Assembly: GCA_031291675.1 (NCBI GenBank)
Contig: JARLIO010000031.1
Location: forward strand, 1-64,000
Length of the DNA: 64,000 nt
Reading direction: 5' to 3'
DNA from: Azospirillaceae bacterium
GTDB lineage: Bacteria > Pseudomonadota > Alphaproteobacteria > Azospirillales > Azospirillaceae
Positions 8,485-16,874 of the stretch are shown piece by piece (position 1 is the stretch's first letter; every line of letters begins with the position of its first letter). Both the position numbers and the translations under genes were made by a program. Below the pieces are notes generated by a model. The model made no database searches. It was not told the origin of the DNA and saw nothing but the letters and a program-made list of their open reading frames with translations.

Positions 8485-9786
8485 TCAGGGGTGTGACGGT
8501 CGGGGCCGGAGGCGTCCCATGACGCTGTGCGCCACCTGGGCGCCGGTTTCGTAATAAGCTTCCTTGAAGCCCCGGAGGGCGATCGGCGCCGGAGCGGTAG
8601 GTTCGAGCGGCAACGCCGTGAAGGGTCGGCGACCAAGGATGTGTTCGGCCAGCGTACGGCCGTAAACGGTGCCGGGGGCGATGCCTCGGCCATTGCAACC
8701 ACTGATCGACAGTCCGTTGGGACCGAGCCGGCGCAGTTTTGGGAGATCGTCACGGGTCATACCGATCACCCCGTGCCAGCCGCTCTCGAAGCCGGTTCTC
8801 GGGAGTTGCGGGAAGATCCGTTGGAGCTCCCGCTCGGCCCAGGCCCGGTGGACCGCCTGTCCCCCGAAACGGCCGGCGCCGACGCTGCCCAGCAGCAGAC
8901 GCCCCGCCCGGTCGCGGCGGATCGACGTTGGCACCAGCAGCGTATTCCAGGTCCCCTGCCGCTCCGGCAGGATCTCTTTCAGAAGCTCCGGCGCGAGCGG
9001 CGCGGTGGCGAGGTTGAAGTAAGGCAGCATCACCATCTCCCGCCTGATCTCCGGCGCCAGCCTGTTGGTGTAACCGTTGGTGGCGAGGATCAACCACGAC
9101 GCCCGGACCGTGCCGACGGCCGTCCGGACGGTCCAGCCATCCCGTTCCGCGGTGAAGCCGGTGACCCGGCTCTTCGTGTGGATTTTGGCGCCGGCACCGA
9201 GCGCCGCGCCGGCCAGACCGCGCGCGTAGGCCAGGGGCTGGATCGTTCCGGCGCGATGGTCCCAGAGCGAGCCGGCATAGGTCGTGGTGCCGATCTTGGC
9301 GGCGGTGGCGGTGGCGTCGAGAAATTCGACCGGCGCGCCAATCGCCGCCCACTGGTCGGTGCGTTCGCGGACCGCGGCGAGCCCCGCGCGACCAACCGCG
9401 CAATGAAGGGTGCCGTTGGTTTCGAGTTCACAGTCGATCCCAAAGCGGTGGATCAACGCGAAGACCTCGCGTGGACCATTCCCCAGCAGTTCAAGCAACG
9501 AGCCGCCCCGTTCATGGCCCAACCGGGCGACGGTCTCGCTCGGCGTCAACCACAGGCCGGCGTTGACCAGCCCGGTGTTGCGGCCCGAGCCGCCGAACCC
9601 GATCTCCTCCGCCTCCAGCAGGACGACCGACGTTCCCGCCTCAGCGAGGTGCAGCGCGGCGGACAGGCCGGTGTAACCGGCGCCGATGATCACCACGTCG
9701 GCGGACCGATCACCCGCGAGCGGAATGGTCTCCGGTGCGGCGGGTGCGGTTCCGGCCCACAGCCCGTGTGTTCCCCATTCGGTCAT
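8485..9786 (-). CDS. DAO-family FAD oxidase (glycine oxidase/PuuB-like)
   Basis: 433 residues with the FAD-binding motif DVVIIGAGYTGLSAALHLAEAG near residue 29 and the GFGGSGRNTGLVNAG stretch seen in gamma-glutamylputrescine and related amine oxidases. The C-terminal ISGCNGRGIAPGTVYGRTLAEHILG closes the flavin site. It likely oxidises a secondary amine or amino acid to an imine with release of H2O2. It follows the two ABC permease genes by 35 bp, so it probably acts on the imported substrate. Confidence 0.85.
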   Translation of the reverse strand: MTEWGTHGLWAGTAPAAPETIPLAGDRSADVVIIGAGYTGLSAALHLAEAGTSVVLLEAEEIGFGGSGRNTGLVNAGLWLTPSETVARLGHERGGSLLELLGNGPREVFALIHRFGIDCELETNGTLHCAVGRAGLAAVRERTDQWAAIGAPVEFLDATATAAKIGTTTYAGSLWDHRAGTIQPLAYARGLAGAALGAGAKIHTKSRVTGFTAERDGWTVRTAVGTVRASWLILATNGYTNRLAPEIRREMVMLPYFNLATAPLAPELLKEILPERQGTWNTLLVPTSIRRDRAGRLLLGSVGAGRFGGQAVHRAWAERELQRIFPQLPRTGFESGWHGVIGMTRDDLPKLRRLGPNGLSISGCNGRGIAPGTVYGRTLAEHILGRRPFTALPLEPTAPAPIALRGFKEAYYETGAQVAHSVMGRLRPRPSHP

Positions 9787-9821
9787 GACGTTTTCTCCTC
9801 AAGCCGGACCATCACCGTTCC

Positions 9822-10487
9822 TCACAGCGCCAGTTTTCGCAGAAGCCGCTTTTCCAGCAGCGTCACGATACGGGTGAAGGGAAAGGCGATGACGAAGTAG
9901 ACGACGGCTACGGTGGTCAAAATCTCGACCGGGCGGCCGATGCTATTTGAAATATTCTCGCCAACCGACATCAGGTCGGAGATGCCGACGGCAGCGACCA
10001 GGGCCGTTTCCTTGAACAGGGTGATGCTGTTCGACAGCAGAACCGGGGTTGCCCGCAACGCCATCTGCGGCAGAATCACGTAGCGCATCCGCGTCCAGCG
10101 TGACAGGCCGAGCGCCACGCTGGCGTCGCGTTGCTCGGAACCGATCGATCGCAGGGCCGCGCGGAAGGTTTCGGACGTGACCGCGCCGGTGAAGAGCGAC
10201 AACGCAACCACGCCCGAGGTGAAGCTCGCCGGCTCGAAGCCGAGGACCAGCGGCAGGCAGAAAAATACCCAGAACAGCTGGATCAGGACCGGCGTGCCCC
10301 GGAACAGTTCGACAAAGGCCACGGCCGGCAGGCGCAGCAGCCGCGATGGCGAGGATCGCGCCAACGCCAGCGCGAGCCCGAGCAGCGATCCCAGAGCCAT
10401 GCAGATCAGGCTCAGCAGGATCGACGTACCGAGCCCCTGTGCCAGGGGGACGGCGAATTTCCAGATCAGGCCGAAGTTGAAGTCCAT
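9822..10487 (-). CDS. Polar amino-acid ABC transporter permease (HisM/GlnP type)
   Basis: 221 residues with five or so TM segments and the family EAA loop in RSIGSEQRDASVALGLSRWTRMRYVILPQ. It opens with FAVPLAQGLGTSILLSL, the usual HisMQ start. It pairs with the next gene upstream as a heterodimeric channel, with only 6 bp between them. Confidence 0.9.
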   Translation of the reverse strand: MDFNFGLIWKFAVPLAQGLGTSILLSLICMALGSLLGLALALARSSPSRLLRLPAVAFVELFRGTPVLIQLFWVFFCLPLVLGFEPASFTSGVVALSLFTGAVTSETFRAALRSIGSEQRDASVALGLSRWTRMRYVILPQMALRATPVLLSNSITLFKETALVAAVGISDLMSVGENISNSIGRPVEILTTVAVVYFVIAFPFTRIVTLLEKRLLRKLAL

Positions 10488-10493
10488 GTCCGC

Positions 10494-11162
10494 TCACCTC
10501 TCGGCTCTGACGCGGCGGCGTTCGAGCCAGCCGACCCATTGGCTGACCGGCAACGACACCACGAGGTAGATCAGCGCCACCACCGTGAAAGTTTCGATCG
10601 GCCGGTAGATCTTCGCGGACAACATCTTGCCGCTGAACATCAATTCCTCGACGGCGACGAGCGACAGCAGCGAGCTGGTCTGGAACGCCAGAATGCCGTT
10701 GGTCAACAGGACGGGAATCACGAGGCGCAAGGCGGTCGGAAAAATGATGTGAGCCACCCGCTGAAAGGGTGAGAGACCGAGCGCGATGCCGGCATCGATT
10801 TGGTCACGGGGCACAGCCTGGACGGCGCCGCGAAAGGCTTCGGCGTTGAAGGTGCTGAGGATCAGGCTAAGCGCCAGGATGCCAAGCGCCCGTGACGACA
10901 GATAGACGTCCAACAGCATCGGCACGCAGTAGAAGAACCAGAAAATCTGGACCAGGAACGGCGTGCAGCGGAAGAACTCGACAAACAAAGTTGCCGGCAG
11001 TCGTATCAGCCGCGACGGACTGAGCAGCAGCAGCGCGATGACGAATCCGCCGAACACCGCGATCAGATTGGCCGCCGCGGCGATCTCCAACGACAGGCTG
11101 AGCCCGTCGATCAGAGTGTCGGCATTCCGGAAAACGGATGCGAAGTCGTAGACGTAGTTCAT
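10494..11162 (-). CDS. Polar amino-acid ABC transporter permease (HisQ/GltJ type)
   Basis: 222 residues. Hydrophobic throughout, with the EAA motif AVQAVPRDQIDAGIALGLSPFQRVAHIIFPT coupling it to the ATPase. The ATG at 11162 gives the typical short N-terminus (MNYVYDFASVFRNADTLIDGL) and lies 4 bp after the ATPase stop. It forms the membrane pore with the downstream permease. Confidence 0.9.
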   Translation of the reverse strand: MNYVYDFASVFRNADTLIDGLSLSLEIAAAANLIAVFGGFVIALLLLSPSRLIRLPATLFVEFFRCTPFLVQIFWFFYCVPMLLDVYLSSRALGILALSLILSTFNAEAFRGAVQAVPRDQIDAGIALGLSPFQRVAHIIFPTALRLVIPVLLTNGILAFQTSSLLSLVAVEELMFSGKMLSAKIYRPIETFTVVALIYLVVSLPVSQWVGWLERRRVRAER

Positions 11163-11166
11163 CGCG

Positions 11167-11958
11167 TCAGCCGCCAATATGGAACACGCGATGAACGAAA
11201 TCGCGTGCCCGCTCTGTCCGCGGCGATCCGAGGACCTGTTCGGGCGGCCCGTCCTCGATGATCCGGCCCTCTGCGCAGAACAGAACACGCGAGGCGATCC
11301 GACGGGCAAACCACATGTCATGGGTGACGATGATCATCGGCAGGTTCTGTCCGGCGAGTTGCAGGATGACCTGCTCGACCTCGGCCACCAGTTCGGGGTC
11401 GAGCGCCGAAGTCACCTCGTCGAACAGCATCAGGGCGGGGTCGAGCATCAAGGCCCGGACGATGGCGACACGCTGCTTTTGTCCTCCCGACAGTTGGGAG
11501 GGATAGGCGTCGGCTTTCTCCGCCAGACCGAACCGGTCGAGCAGCGTTAACGCCCGCGCGGTCGCGGTCTTCCGGCTTTCCCCGTTGACCTTGCAAGGCG
11601 CCAGAATGAGGTTGCCCACGACATTGAGGTGGAGAAACAACGTGTAGTTCTGAAACACCATGCCAATCGAACGGCGCACCCTGGCGTCGATCCGCGTCCG
11701 TCGCCCGGTAACCGTGACATAGGAGGCGCCCGCGAAGGTGATGGCGCCGTCATCAATCTGCTCCAGCCCCATGACGACGCGCAACAACGTGCTCTTGCCG
11801 CCGCCGCTGGGGCCGATCACCACCACCCGTTCGCCGGCGGCCATTTCGAGATCGATGCCCCGCAATACGGGGGCGCCTTTGGCGTAAGACTTGTAGACGG
11901 CGTCAATCCGCAGGAGCGGATCAGGACGCGCGGATTTGAAACTGTTCGACATGATCAA
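11167..11958 (-). CDS. Amino-acid ABC transporter ATP-binding protein (GlnQ type)
   Basis: 263 residues with Walker A GPSGGGKST, Q-loop VFQNYTLF, signature LSGGQKQRV and Walker B LMLFDEVTSALD, followed by the H-loop VTHD. These are the features of the HisP/GlnQ subfamily. A second ATG two codons in (11952) is equally possible. It energises import of the ligand bound by the product of 12007-12831. Confidence 0.92.
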   Translation of the reverse strand: MIMSNSFKSARPDPLLRIDAVYKSYAKGAPVLRGIDLEMAAGERVVVIGPSGGGKSTLLRVVMGLEQIDDGAITFAGASYVTVTGRRTRIDARVRRSIGMVFQNYTLFLHLNVVGNLILAPCKVNGESRKTATARALTLLDRFGLAEKADAYPSQLSGGQKQRVAIVRALMLDPALMLFDEVTSALDPELVAEVEQVILQLAGQNLPMIIVTHDMWFARRIASRVLFCAEGRIIEDGPPEQVLGSPRTERARDFVHRVFHIGG

Positions 11959-12006
11959 CTCAAAGAAACAGGCAGGAGGGTTTTCGTTCCCTCCCGCCCC
12001 GGGGCC

Positions 12007-12831
12007 TTATTTGCTGGCGGAAAGAACTTGATCGATGGCCTCATTGATCAGGCGATCGACCTCGCCGGTCGCCTTCTGATCCTCAATGAAGATGTTGATG
12101 ACCTGGACATCCGCGGCAGACAGGCTCCGCGGCAAGCCAAAGCCAACGCCGCGGTGCGCGAGCGCGGGCACCGGCTCGAATACATTCGCCCATGGCTGAT
12201 GGCCTTTGACAAAAAGCAGGTTCATCGCTGACTCGTTGGCAACGATGTCCGCGCGCTTGGACTCCACAGCGAGGTTAACTTCCTCGTTGGTCGGCAGGCG
12301 CAGGATCTTCGCATGCTTGATCGCGCCCGTGATCGTCTTGTCCTGGGCCGAACCGGCGATCACCGAAATCGTGACATCTTCTTTGTCGATGTCGGCCGCC
12401 CCCTTTGGATTCGGCGGGATCTTCGGGTTGTCCTTGCGGTAGGCGAGCGAATAGGTCGCGTCGTTGACCGGGATTGAGAAGTTGACGGCGATCGCCCGTT
12501 CGGGCGTCCGATCAAGCGCCGGCGCGAGATCCCATTTCCCGGCCTGCACGCCCGCCACCATGTTGTCCCATGTGGTGTCGACGAATTCGGCTTTGACACC
12601 GAGTTCAGCGGCGAAACGCCGTGACAGCTCGGCAAAGAAGCCGGTGTAGTTTCCAGAAACCGGATCGCGGATCAGGAACGGCGGTGCCGACGCGGCACCG
12701 ATGCGGAGAACGCCCGCCTGACGAATGCCCAGCCAATAGCTTTTCGTCTCTTGAGCCCGCGCCGCGCCACTGAACAGGGCGGTCGCTACGAACGCCGTCA
12801 CCACGCCGGCGGACAACCACTTCAGATTCAT
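12007..12831 (-). CDS. Periplasmic amino-acid-binding protein (SBP family 3)
   Basis: 274 residues with a classical signal peptide (NLKWLSAGVVTAFVATALFSGAARA) and an SBP_bac_3 body (IRQAGVLRIGAASAPPFLIRDPVSG, then TGFFAELSRRFAAELGVKAEFVDTTWDN). It delivers a small amino-acid-like solute to the two permeases downstream. It is the first gene of an eight-gene leftward operon. The 5' region (12832-13160) carries two palindromes that probably control it. The ligand is not predictable from sequence alone. Confidence 0.9.
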   Translation of the reverse strand: MNLKWLSAGVVTAFVATALFSGAARAQETKSYWLGIRQAGVLRIGAASAPPFLIRDPVSGNYTGFFAELSRRFAAELGVKAEFVDTTWDNMVAGVQAGKWDLAPALDRTPERAIAVNFSIPVNDATYSLAYRKDNPKIPPNPKGAADIDKEDVTISVIAGSAQDKTITGAIKHAKILRLPTNEEVNLAVESKRADIVANESAMNLLFVKGHQPWANVFEPVPALAHRGVGFGLPRSLSAADVQVINIFIEDQKATGEVDRLINEAIDQVLSASK

Positions 12832-12874
12832 GTTGAGCCCCAAAACAAGTTTATTTTCAAAGACATAAGGCATA

Positions 12875-12895
12875 ACAACACGTTATCAGTGTTGT
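12875..12895. promoter_or_regulatory. Operator-like palindrome, 7-bp arms, 7-nt spacer
   Basis: ACAACAC and GTGTTGT are perfect reverse complements separated by GTTATCA. It lies 44-64 bp upstream of the ATG of the amino-acid SBP gene, where it could overlap the promoter. The 21-bp size suits a dimeric regulator. Its arm overlaps in sequence with the spacer of the second palindrome (AACAACA). Confidence 0.5.
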
Positions 12896-12996
12896 ATGTC
12901 GGGGTTATGCGGCTTCATATCCCGCTTGAAACTGGCTATATCATATGATTGATGATGGAAGTAGACAATTTTCGCATAGGTTTGTGTTTTGTGAAT

Positions 12997-13023
12997 TTAT
13001 TAACATAACAACAATGTTAATAA
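12997..13023. promoter_or_regulatory. Operator-like palindrome, 10-bp arms, 7-nt spacer
   Basis: TTATTAACAT and ATGTTAATAA are perfect reverse complements around AACAACA. The spacer length is the same as in the palindrome at 12875-12895, and the centres are about 125 bp apart. This suggests two binding sites for one regulator of the leftward amino-acid operon. The regulator itself is not obvious nearby. Confidence 0.5.
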
Positions 13024-13160
13024 TGACCCGAACGTCGTGCCGCTTGGCGTGGAATTTCCGTCAGCGGATACTCAAGAGTATCGACCCCAGGGTCGGGCCG
13101 ATCGGGTGCGCCGGCGGTGTGGCCGATCGGGGTTCCAACGATCGGCGGGCGATCATGGGG

Positions 13161-13934
13161 CTATTGGTCGAATCCGGGCGCGACCTGCTGTGCCAGCCGC
13201 CGATAGGCGGCCCACTCCGGATCGACCAGCCCGGAAGCGGCGTGGGCCTGGTCCCAATCCTCATACTGGCGGGCGGTGCGTTCGCAGACCGCGGCGGTGG
13301 GCAGCCGCAGTTTCGCCCCGCTGCTCAGCGCAGCGACCTGGGCGCGGCAGGCCTGTTCCAGATTGAACATCAGAACAAAGGCTTCGCCGACGCTGCGCCC
13401 GCAGGTCAACAGACCATGGTTGCGCAGAATCATCGCCGGCGCGCTGCCAAGGTCGGCGATCAGGCGATCGCGTTCGCCGAGATCCAGCGCAATGCCTTCA
13501 TAGTCGTGATAGGCGATGCGATCATAGAACAGCAGGGCCCATTGGTTGAGCGGCAGCAACCCGTCTTCAAGGCAGGACACGGCGACGCCGGCGACCGTGT
13601 GGCCGTGAAGCACACAACCGACGTCGGGGCGCGCGCCGTGGATCGCCGAATGGATTGTGAAGCCCGCCGCATTGATGCCATGTCCGATCGGGTCGTCGAG
13701 CACAGAACCGTCCGGTGCGACCGTAACCAGTTCCGAAGCCGTCACTTCGGTGAAGCGCTGGCCGTAGGAATTGAGCAGGAACCGTTCCGGTTCCCCCGGT
13801 AATTTGGCGGAGATATGGGTATAGATGCTGTCGTCCATGCCGAAATGGGCGATCAACCGATAGGCCGCGGCCAGGTCGGCGCGCACCGGCGACTGATTGT
13901 GCCCCGGTCCGACCGGGGCGAGGTCCGTCTCCAT
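13161..13934 (-). CDS. Class II aldolase/adducin-family protein
   Basis: 257 residues with the fold of the fuculose-phosphate aldolase family. Probable zinc-binding histidines are in VLHGHTVAGVAV and MILRNHGLLTCG, and a glutamate or aspartate in the N-terminal third would complete the site. Members cleave or decarboxylate aldol-type acids. Its ATG overlaps the agmatinase stop codon by one base (TAATG), so it is translationally coupled and is the last gene of the polyamine-type operon. Confidence 0.85.
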   Translation of the reverse strand: METDLAPVGPGHNQSPVRADLAAAYRLIAHFGMDDSIYTHISAKLPGEPERFLLNSYGQRFTEVTASELVTVAPDGSVLDDPIGHGINAAGFTIHSAIHGARPDVGCVLHGHTVAGVAVSCLEDGLLPLNQWALLFYDRIAYHDYEGIALDLGERDRLIADLGSAPAMILRNHGLLTCGRSVGEAFVLMFNLEQACRAQVAALSSGAKLRLPTAAVCERTARQYEDWDQAHAASGLVDPEWAAYRRLAQQVAPGFDQ

Positions 13935-14992
13935 TATCCCGCTTTCCTTCCAATCGAGGGGCTGAACACCATCAGGGCCAGGATCTCGAACAACAGCTGG
14001 GCGGCGGCGTGGGCGGTATTGGTCGTCGCGTCATATTGCGGCGCGACCTCGACAACGTCACCGGCAATGATGTCGAGGCCGGCAAGTCCGCGCAGCAGTT
14101 CCAGAGCCTCGCGGGTGGTCACGCCGCCGATCTCCGGGGTCCCGGTCCCGGGCGCGAACACCGGATCGAGGCAGTCGACATCGAAGGATACATAGACGGG
14201 TGCATCGCCGACAACCGCCCGGGCCTTGGCGATGATTGCCGGGATCCCCAGGGTCGATATCTCCTCGGCATGAACCACGGTCATGCCGCTGTCATAGGAA
14301 AACTCCCAGAAGAACTCCGATGAGCCCCGGATGCCGATCTGAATCGTCCGGGTCGGGTCAAGGACACCCTCCAGCACCGCCTGGCGGAACGGGCCGCCAT
14401 GGTGGAATTTGCTGAAATCGAACGGGCCGCCGGTGTCGCAATGGGCGTCGAAATGGATCAGCGCCACCGGCCGGTCCTTGCCGATGGCCTTGAGGATCGG
14501 CAGCGTCACCGAATGATCGCCGCCAACCCCGAGCGGGGTGACGCCCGCCGCGACCATCGCCGTGACGTAGTGCTCGATATCGGCATGGCACATGTCCAGG
14601 CTGTAGCGCGAGCGGAACGGGATGTCCCCAATATCGGCGACGCGCAGGTCGCGGGTCGGCAGGCATTTCAGCACATGTTCATAGGGGCCGACACGCTCGA
14701 TGGTGCGGACCGCGCGCGGACCAAAGCGGGATCCGCTGCGGTTGGTGACGCCGAGATCCATCGGGATGCCATAGAGCGCGACCTGAAGATCACCGAAGTC
14801 GGGTGCCGCGGGATCCAGCGGGCGGTAAACGGTGTCCAGCAAGGTCGGCAGGCCGATAAAGGGCGCGCTCCGGGTGCCGGTGGGACCGATCACCGATGCG
14901 GCGACGCGGGCGAAGGCGGGGTCGTGGGTCATGCTGCCCACGGCATCGCCATATTTGGCGCGCAGCCGCGCGAGTTCGTTGCCATCGATCAT
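13934..14992 (-). CDS. Agmatinase-family ureohydrolase
   Basis: 352 residues with all binuclear manganese motifs: GGDHS (H160), FDAHCD (D182, H184, D186) and SFDVDCLDP near residue 270. Family members hydrolyse a guanidino group to urea (agmatinase, guanidinobutyrase, guanidinopropionase) or a formimino group. Its place behind a PotABCD-type importer points to a guanidino or amidino compound as substrate. The exact substrate cannot be read; 'agmatinase' is a family name here. It starts 22 bp after the TIM-barrel gene. Confidence 0.88.
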   Translation of the reverse strand: MIDGNELARLRAKYGDAVGSMTHDPAFARVAASVIGPTGTRSAPFIGLPTLLDTVYRPLDPAAPDFGDLQVALYGIPMDLGVTNRSGSRFGPRAVRTIERVGPYEHVLKCLPTRDLRVADIGDIPFRSRYSLDMCHADIEHYVTAMVAAGVTPLGVGGDHSVTLPILKAIGKDRPVALIHFDAHCDTGGPFDFSKFHHGGPFRQAVLEGVLDPTRTIQIGIRGSSEFFWEFSYDSGMTVVHAEEISTLGIPAIIAKARAVVGDAPVYVSFDVDCLDPVFAPGTGTPEIGGVTTREALELLRGLAGLDIIAGDVVEVAPQYDATTNTAHAAAQLLFEILALMVFSPSIGRKAG

Positions 14993-15014
14993 GGTGGTTC
15001 TCTGCTTTGCGGGG

Positions 15015-15872
15015 TTATTGCTCGTGAAGCGGCGCCGGCGCGGTTTCCCGCCACAAGGTTCGGGCGATGTCCCGCAGGCTCAGCGCCTCCTGCCGCCGAT
15101 CCGATAATTCCAGGCCGTCGGCATCGGTTATGGCGTATTCGGTCGGTCCCAGCTCGCTCAGGAACACCAGCCGGTCGTCGGCGTCGGCCTGTGCGCGCCA
15201 GCGTGTGAAACCTTCACGCCACCAGCCCTCGAACAGCTGCAGCCATTTGGCATGCTGCGGGAAAGCCAGCGGCACCTGGATCTGATTGCGCGTCGCGATC
15301 CGGCCCTGGAAGCTGTCGGACCGCGCCAGGATCCGCGAGATCATCAGCGACATCTCCGCGCTCAGCGGCGGGATCATCTCGCGATCGACGACATAGTGCG
15401 ACAGGTCGGCGGCCAGCCGCATCTCCGGCACCGCATCGAGCAGTTGCAGGGTGGCGAACAGGTCGTTGGTGATCGAGGCCCGGTGGGTTTCGAACTGCAA
15501 CGGCATGCCTTCCTCGCGGCCGATCCGCAGCCATTCCCGCACCACCGCGACCATGCCGTCGATCGACACCGGCATGACCTGGCCGACGATCACGACGAAC
15601 GGTGCGCCGATGTCCTTGGCCAGGGCGATCGCCGGGCGCAGCGCGTCGATGGTGCGGGGAAACGCGGTCAGGCCCCCGTCGAGGCCGTATCGGGCGAACA
15701 AGGGCACGGTGCGGCGTGCCGCCTCGATATCCATCGCGCCCAGGTCGATGGTCATGCCGTCCCAGCCGTCCGCGGCGACCGCGGCAAAGCGCTCTTCGAC
15801 TGGTTGCTCCGGCGTCCCGGGACGGCGCTGCTCGGTGGCCCACAGGGATTGGTGCAGTCGCAGCTCAGGCAT
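15015..15872 (-). CDS. TIM-barrel protein of the xylose isomerase-like/sugar phosphate isomerase family
   Basis: 285 residues. Starts LRLHQSLWATEQRRPGTPEQPVEERFAAVAADGWDG and carries LQFETHRASITND and RLAADLSHYVVDRE, which match the glutamate, histidine and aspartate positions of AP-endonuclease-2-type barrels. The function is likely isomerisation or epimerisation, but no substrate is evident. The ATG at 15872 overlaps the desaturase stop by 8 bp, a sign of coupled translation. Confidence 0.7.
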   Translation of the reverse strand: MPELRLHQSLWATEQRRPGTPEQPVEERFAAVAADGWDGMTIDLGAMDIEAARRTVPLFARYGLDGGLTAFPRTIDALRPAIALAKDIGAPFVVIVGQVMPVSIDGMVAVVREWLRIGREEGMPLQFETHRASITNDLFATLQLLDAVPEMRLAADLSHYVVDREMIPPLSAEMSLMISRILARSDSFQGRIATRNQIQVPLAFPQHAKWLQLFEGWWREGFTRWRAQADADDRLVFLSELGPTEYAITDADGLELSDRRQEALSLRDIARTLWRETAPAPLHEQ

Positions 15873-16854
15873 GTTTGACCTCGGGGACCGGCGTCCGGTC
15901 GTCATCGATCCAGACCTGGTCGGCCGGGAAGGCGGTTTCGCTGCCGCTGCGCCACAGCGCCGCCAGGACCCGGCGTTGGAAGCCGAGATAGCTCATGCTG
16001 CGGGCCGGAACGCCGCGTCCCGCAGCGATCGCCTGGTCCAGCTCGTGAAGTCGGAAGAACGGGACCCCGGGAAAAGCGTGGTGTGCGGTGTGGTAGGGCA
16101 TGTTCCAGGCCATCCGCCGCACCAGCAGGTTGGTTCGGGTCGACCGGGTATTTTCGAAGATGTTGGTGGTATGGCTCAGGCCGAGATGCTCGATCGTATT
16201 CTGCAACTGCTGGGTGATCTTGGTGACCAGCATCGGCGCCAGCCAATAGAGCAGGGCCGCCCAGGACTGAAAGGCCAGTGACAACGCCAGGATCACGAGA
16301 TAGCCGGCGAGATGCAACCGCCCTTCGCGAATGACCCCGGCCTTGCGGTTGTCCGGGATATAGGGTTCGCGGACAATGCCGCGGCTGAAGCGCAGAATCC
16401 GGGTGACCCGGCTGGTCCAATAGCTGATCCCGGACAGCCACAGCAGGTAGCTGCCGAAGGTATAGGGCGGGCGTCCCGCCAGCTCACCGTCGCGATCGGG
16501 GTCCTGGGTGAAGCGATGGTGCGCGAAATGCTGGATCTGATCGAAATCACGCGGATAGATCAGGATGAAGCCGAGGATCCGGCCGAACAGCTCGTTATAG
16601 CGCCGGGTTGCGAACACGGTGAAATGGCTCATCTCGTGCTGGCCGGCATAGAGGAAATTGATCAGGGTGCCATGGACCAGGAACACCGGGATCGCCCACC
16701 AGTGTCCCCCGCTCAGATGCAGGGTGACGCCGGTGACCAGGATCGCGGCGGCATGACCGCCGAGCTGGGCAAAGCCCTGGCGGTCAGACTTGGCCGACAG
16801 CGCTTTGAGGCGGTCGGCGCTGATCAGGTCGCGGCGCGCGAAGACTTCATCCAT
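15865..16854 (-). CDS. Membrane fatty-acid-desaturase-superfamily di-iron enzyme
   Basis: 329 residues with three histidine boxes, HEMSH (73-77), HFAHH (109-113) and HTAHH (255-259), plus EHLG at 222-225. Several TM segments lie between the boxes, so the protein should be an inner-membrane di-iron oxygenase. The superfamily includes acyl desaturases but also hydroxylases of alkanes, xylene and sterols. It lies 20 bp behind the second polyamine-type permease and overlaps the TIM-barrel gene, inside a catabolic ABC/ureohydrolase operon. Action on an imported small molecule is therefore as likely as lipid desaturation. The ATG at 16854 (MDEVFARRDL) is the first start after the permease stop. Confidence 0.85.
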   Translation of the reverse strand: MDEVFARRDLISADRLKALSAKSDRQGFAQLGGHAAAILVTGVTLHLSGGHWWAIPVFLVHGTLINFLYAGQHEMSHFTVFATRRYNELFGRILGFILIYPRDFDQIQHFAHHRFTQDPDRDGELAGRPPYTFGSYLLWLSGISYWTSRVTRILRFSRGIVREPYIPDNRKAGVIREGRLHLAGYLVILALSLAFQSWAALLYWLAPMLVTKITQQLQNTIEHLGLSHTTNIFENTRSTRTNLLVRRMAWNMPYHTAHHAFPGVPFFRLHELDQAIAAGRGVPARSMSYLGFQRRVLAALWRSGSETAFPADQVWIDDDRTPVPEVKHA

Positions 16855-16874
16855 CAAAGGGATCTCCGGGTTGA

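Larger units (their letters stand above)
12832..13160. other. 329-bp AT-rich intergenic region upstream of the amino-acid transport operon
   Basis: No convincing gene lies here. It separates the 3' end of the aldolase gene from the 5' end of the SBP gene, and both are leftward, so it must hold the promoter of the amino-acid operon. It is strikingly AT-rich for this genome between about 12830 and 13025 and contains the two palindromes listed separately. Confidence 0.7.
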
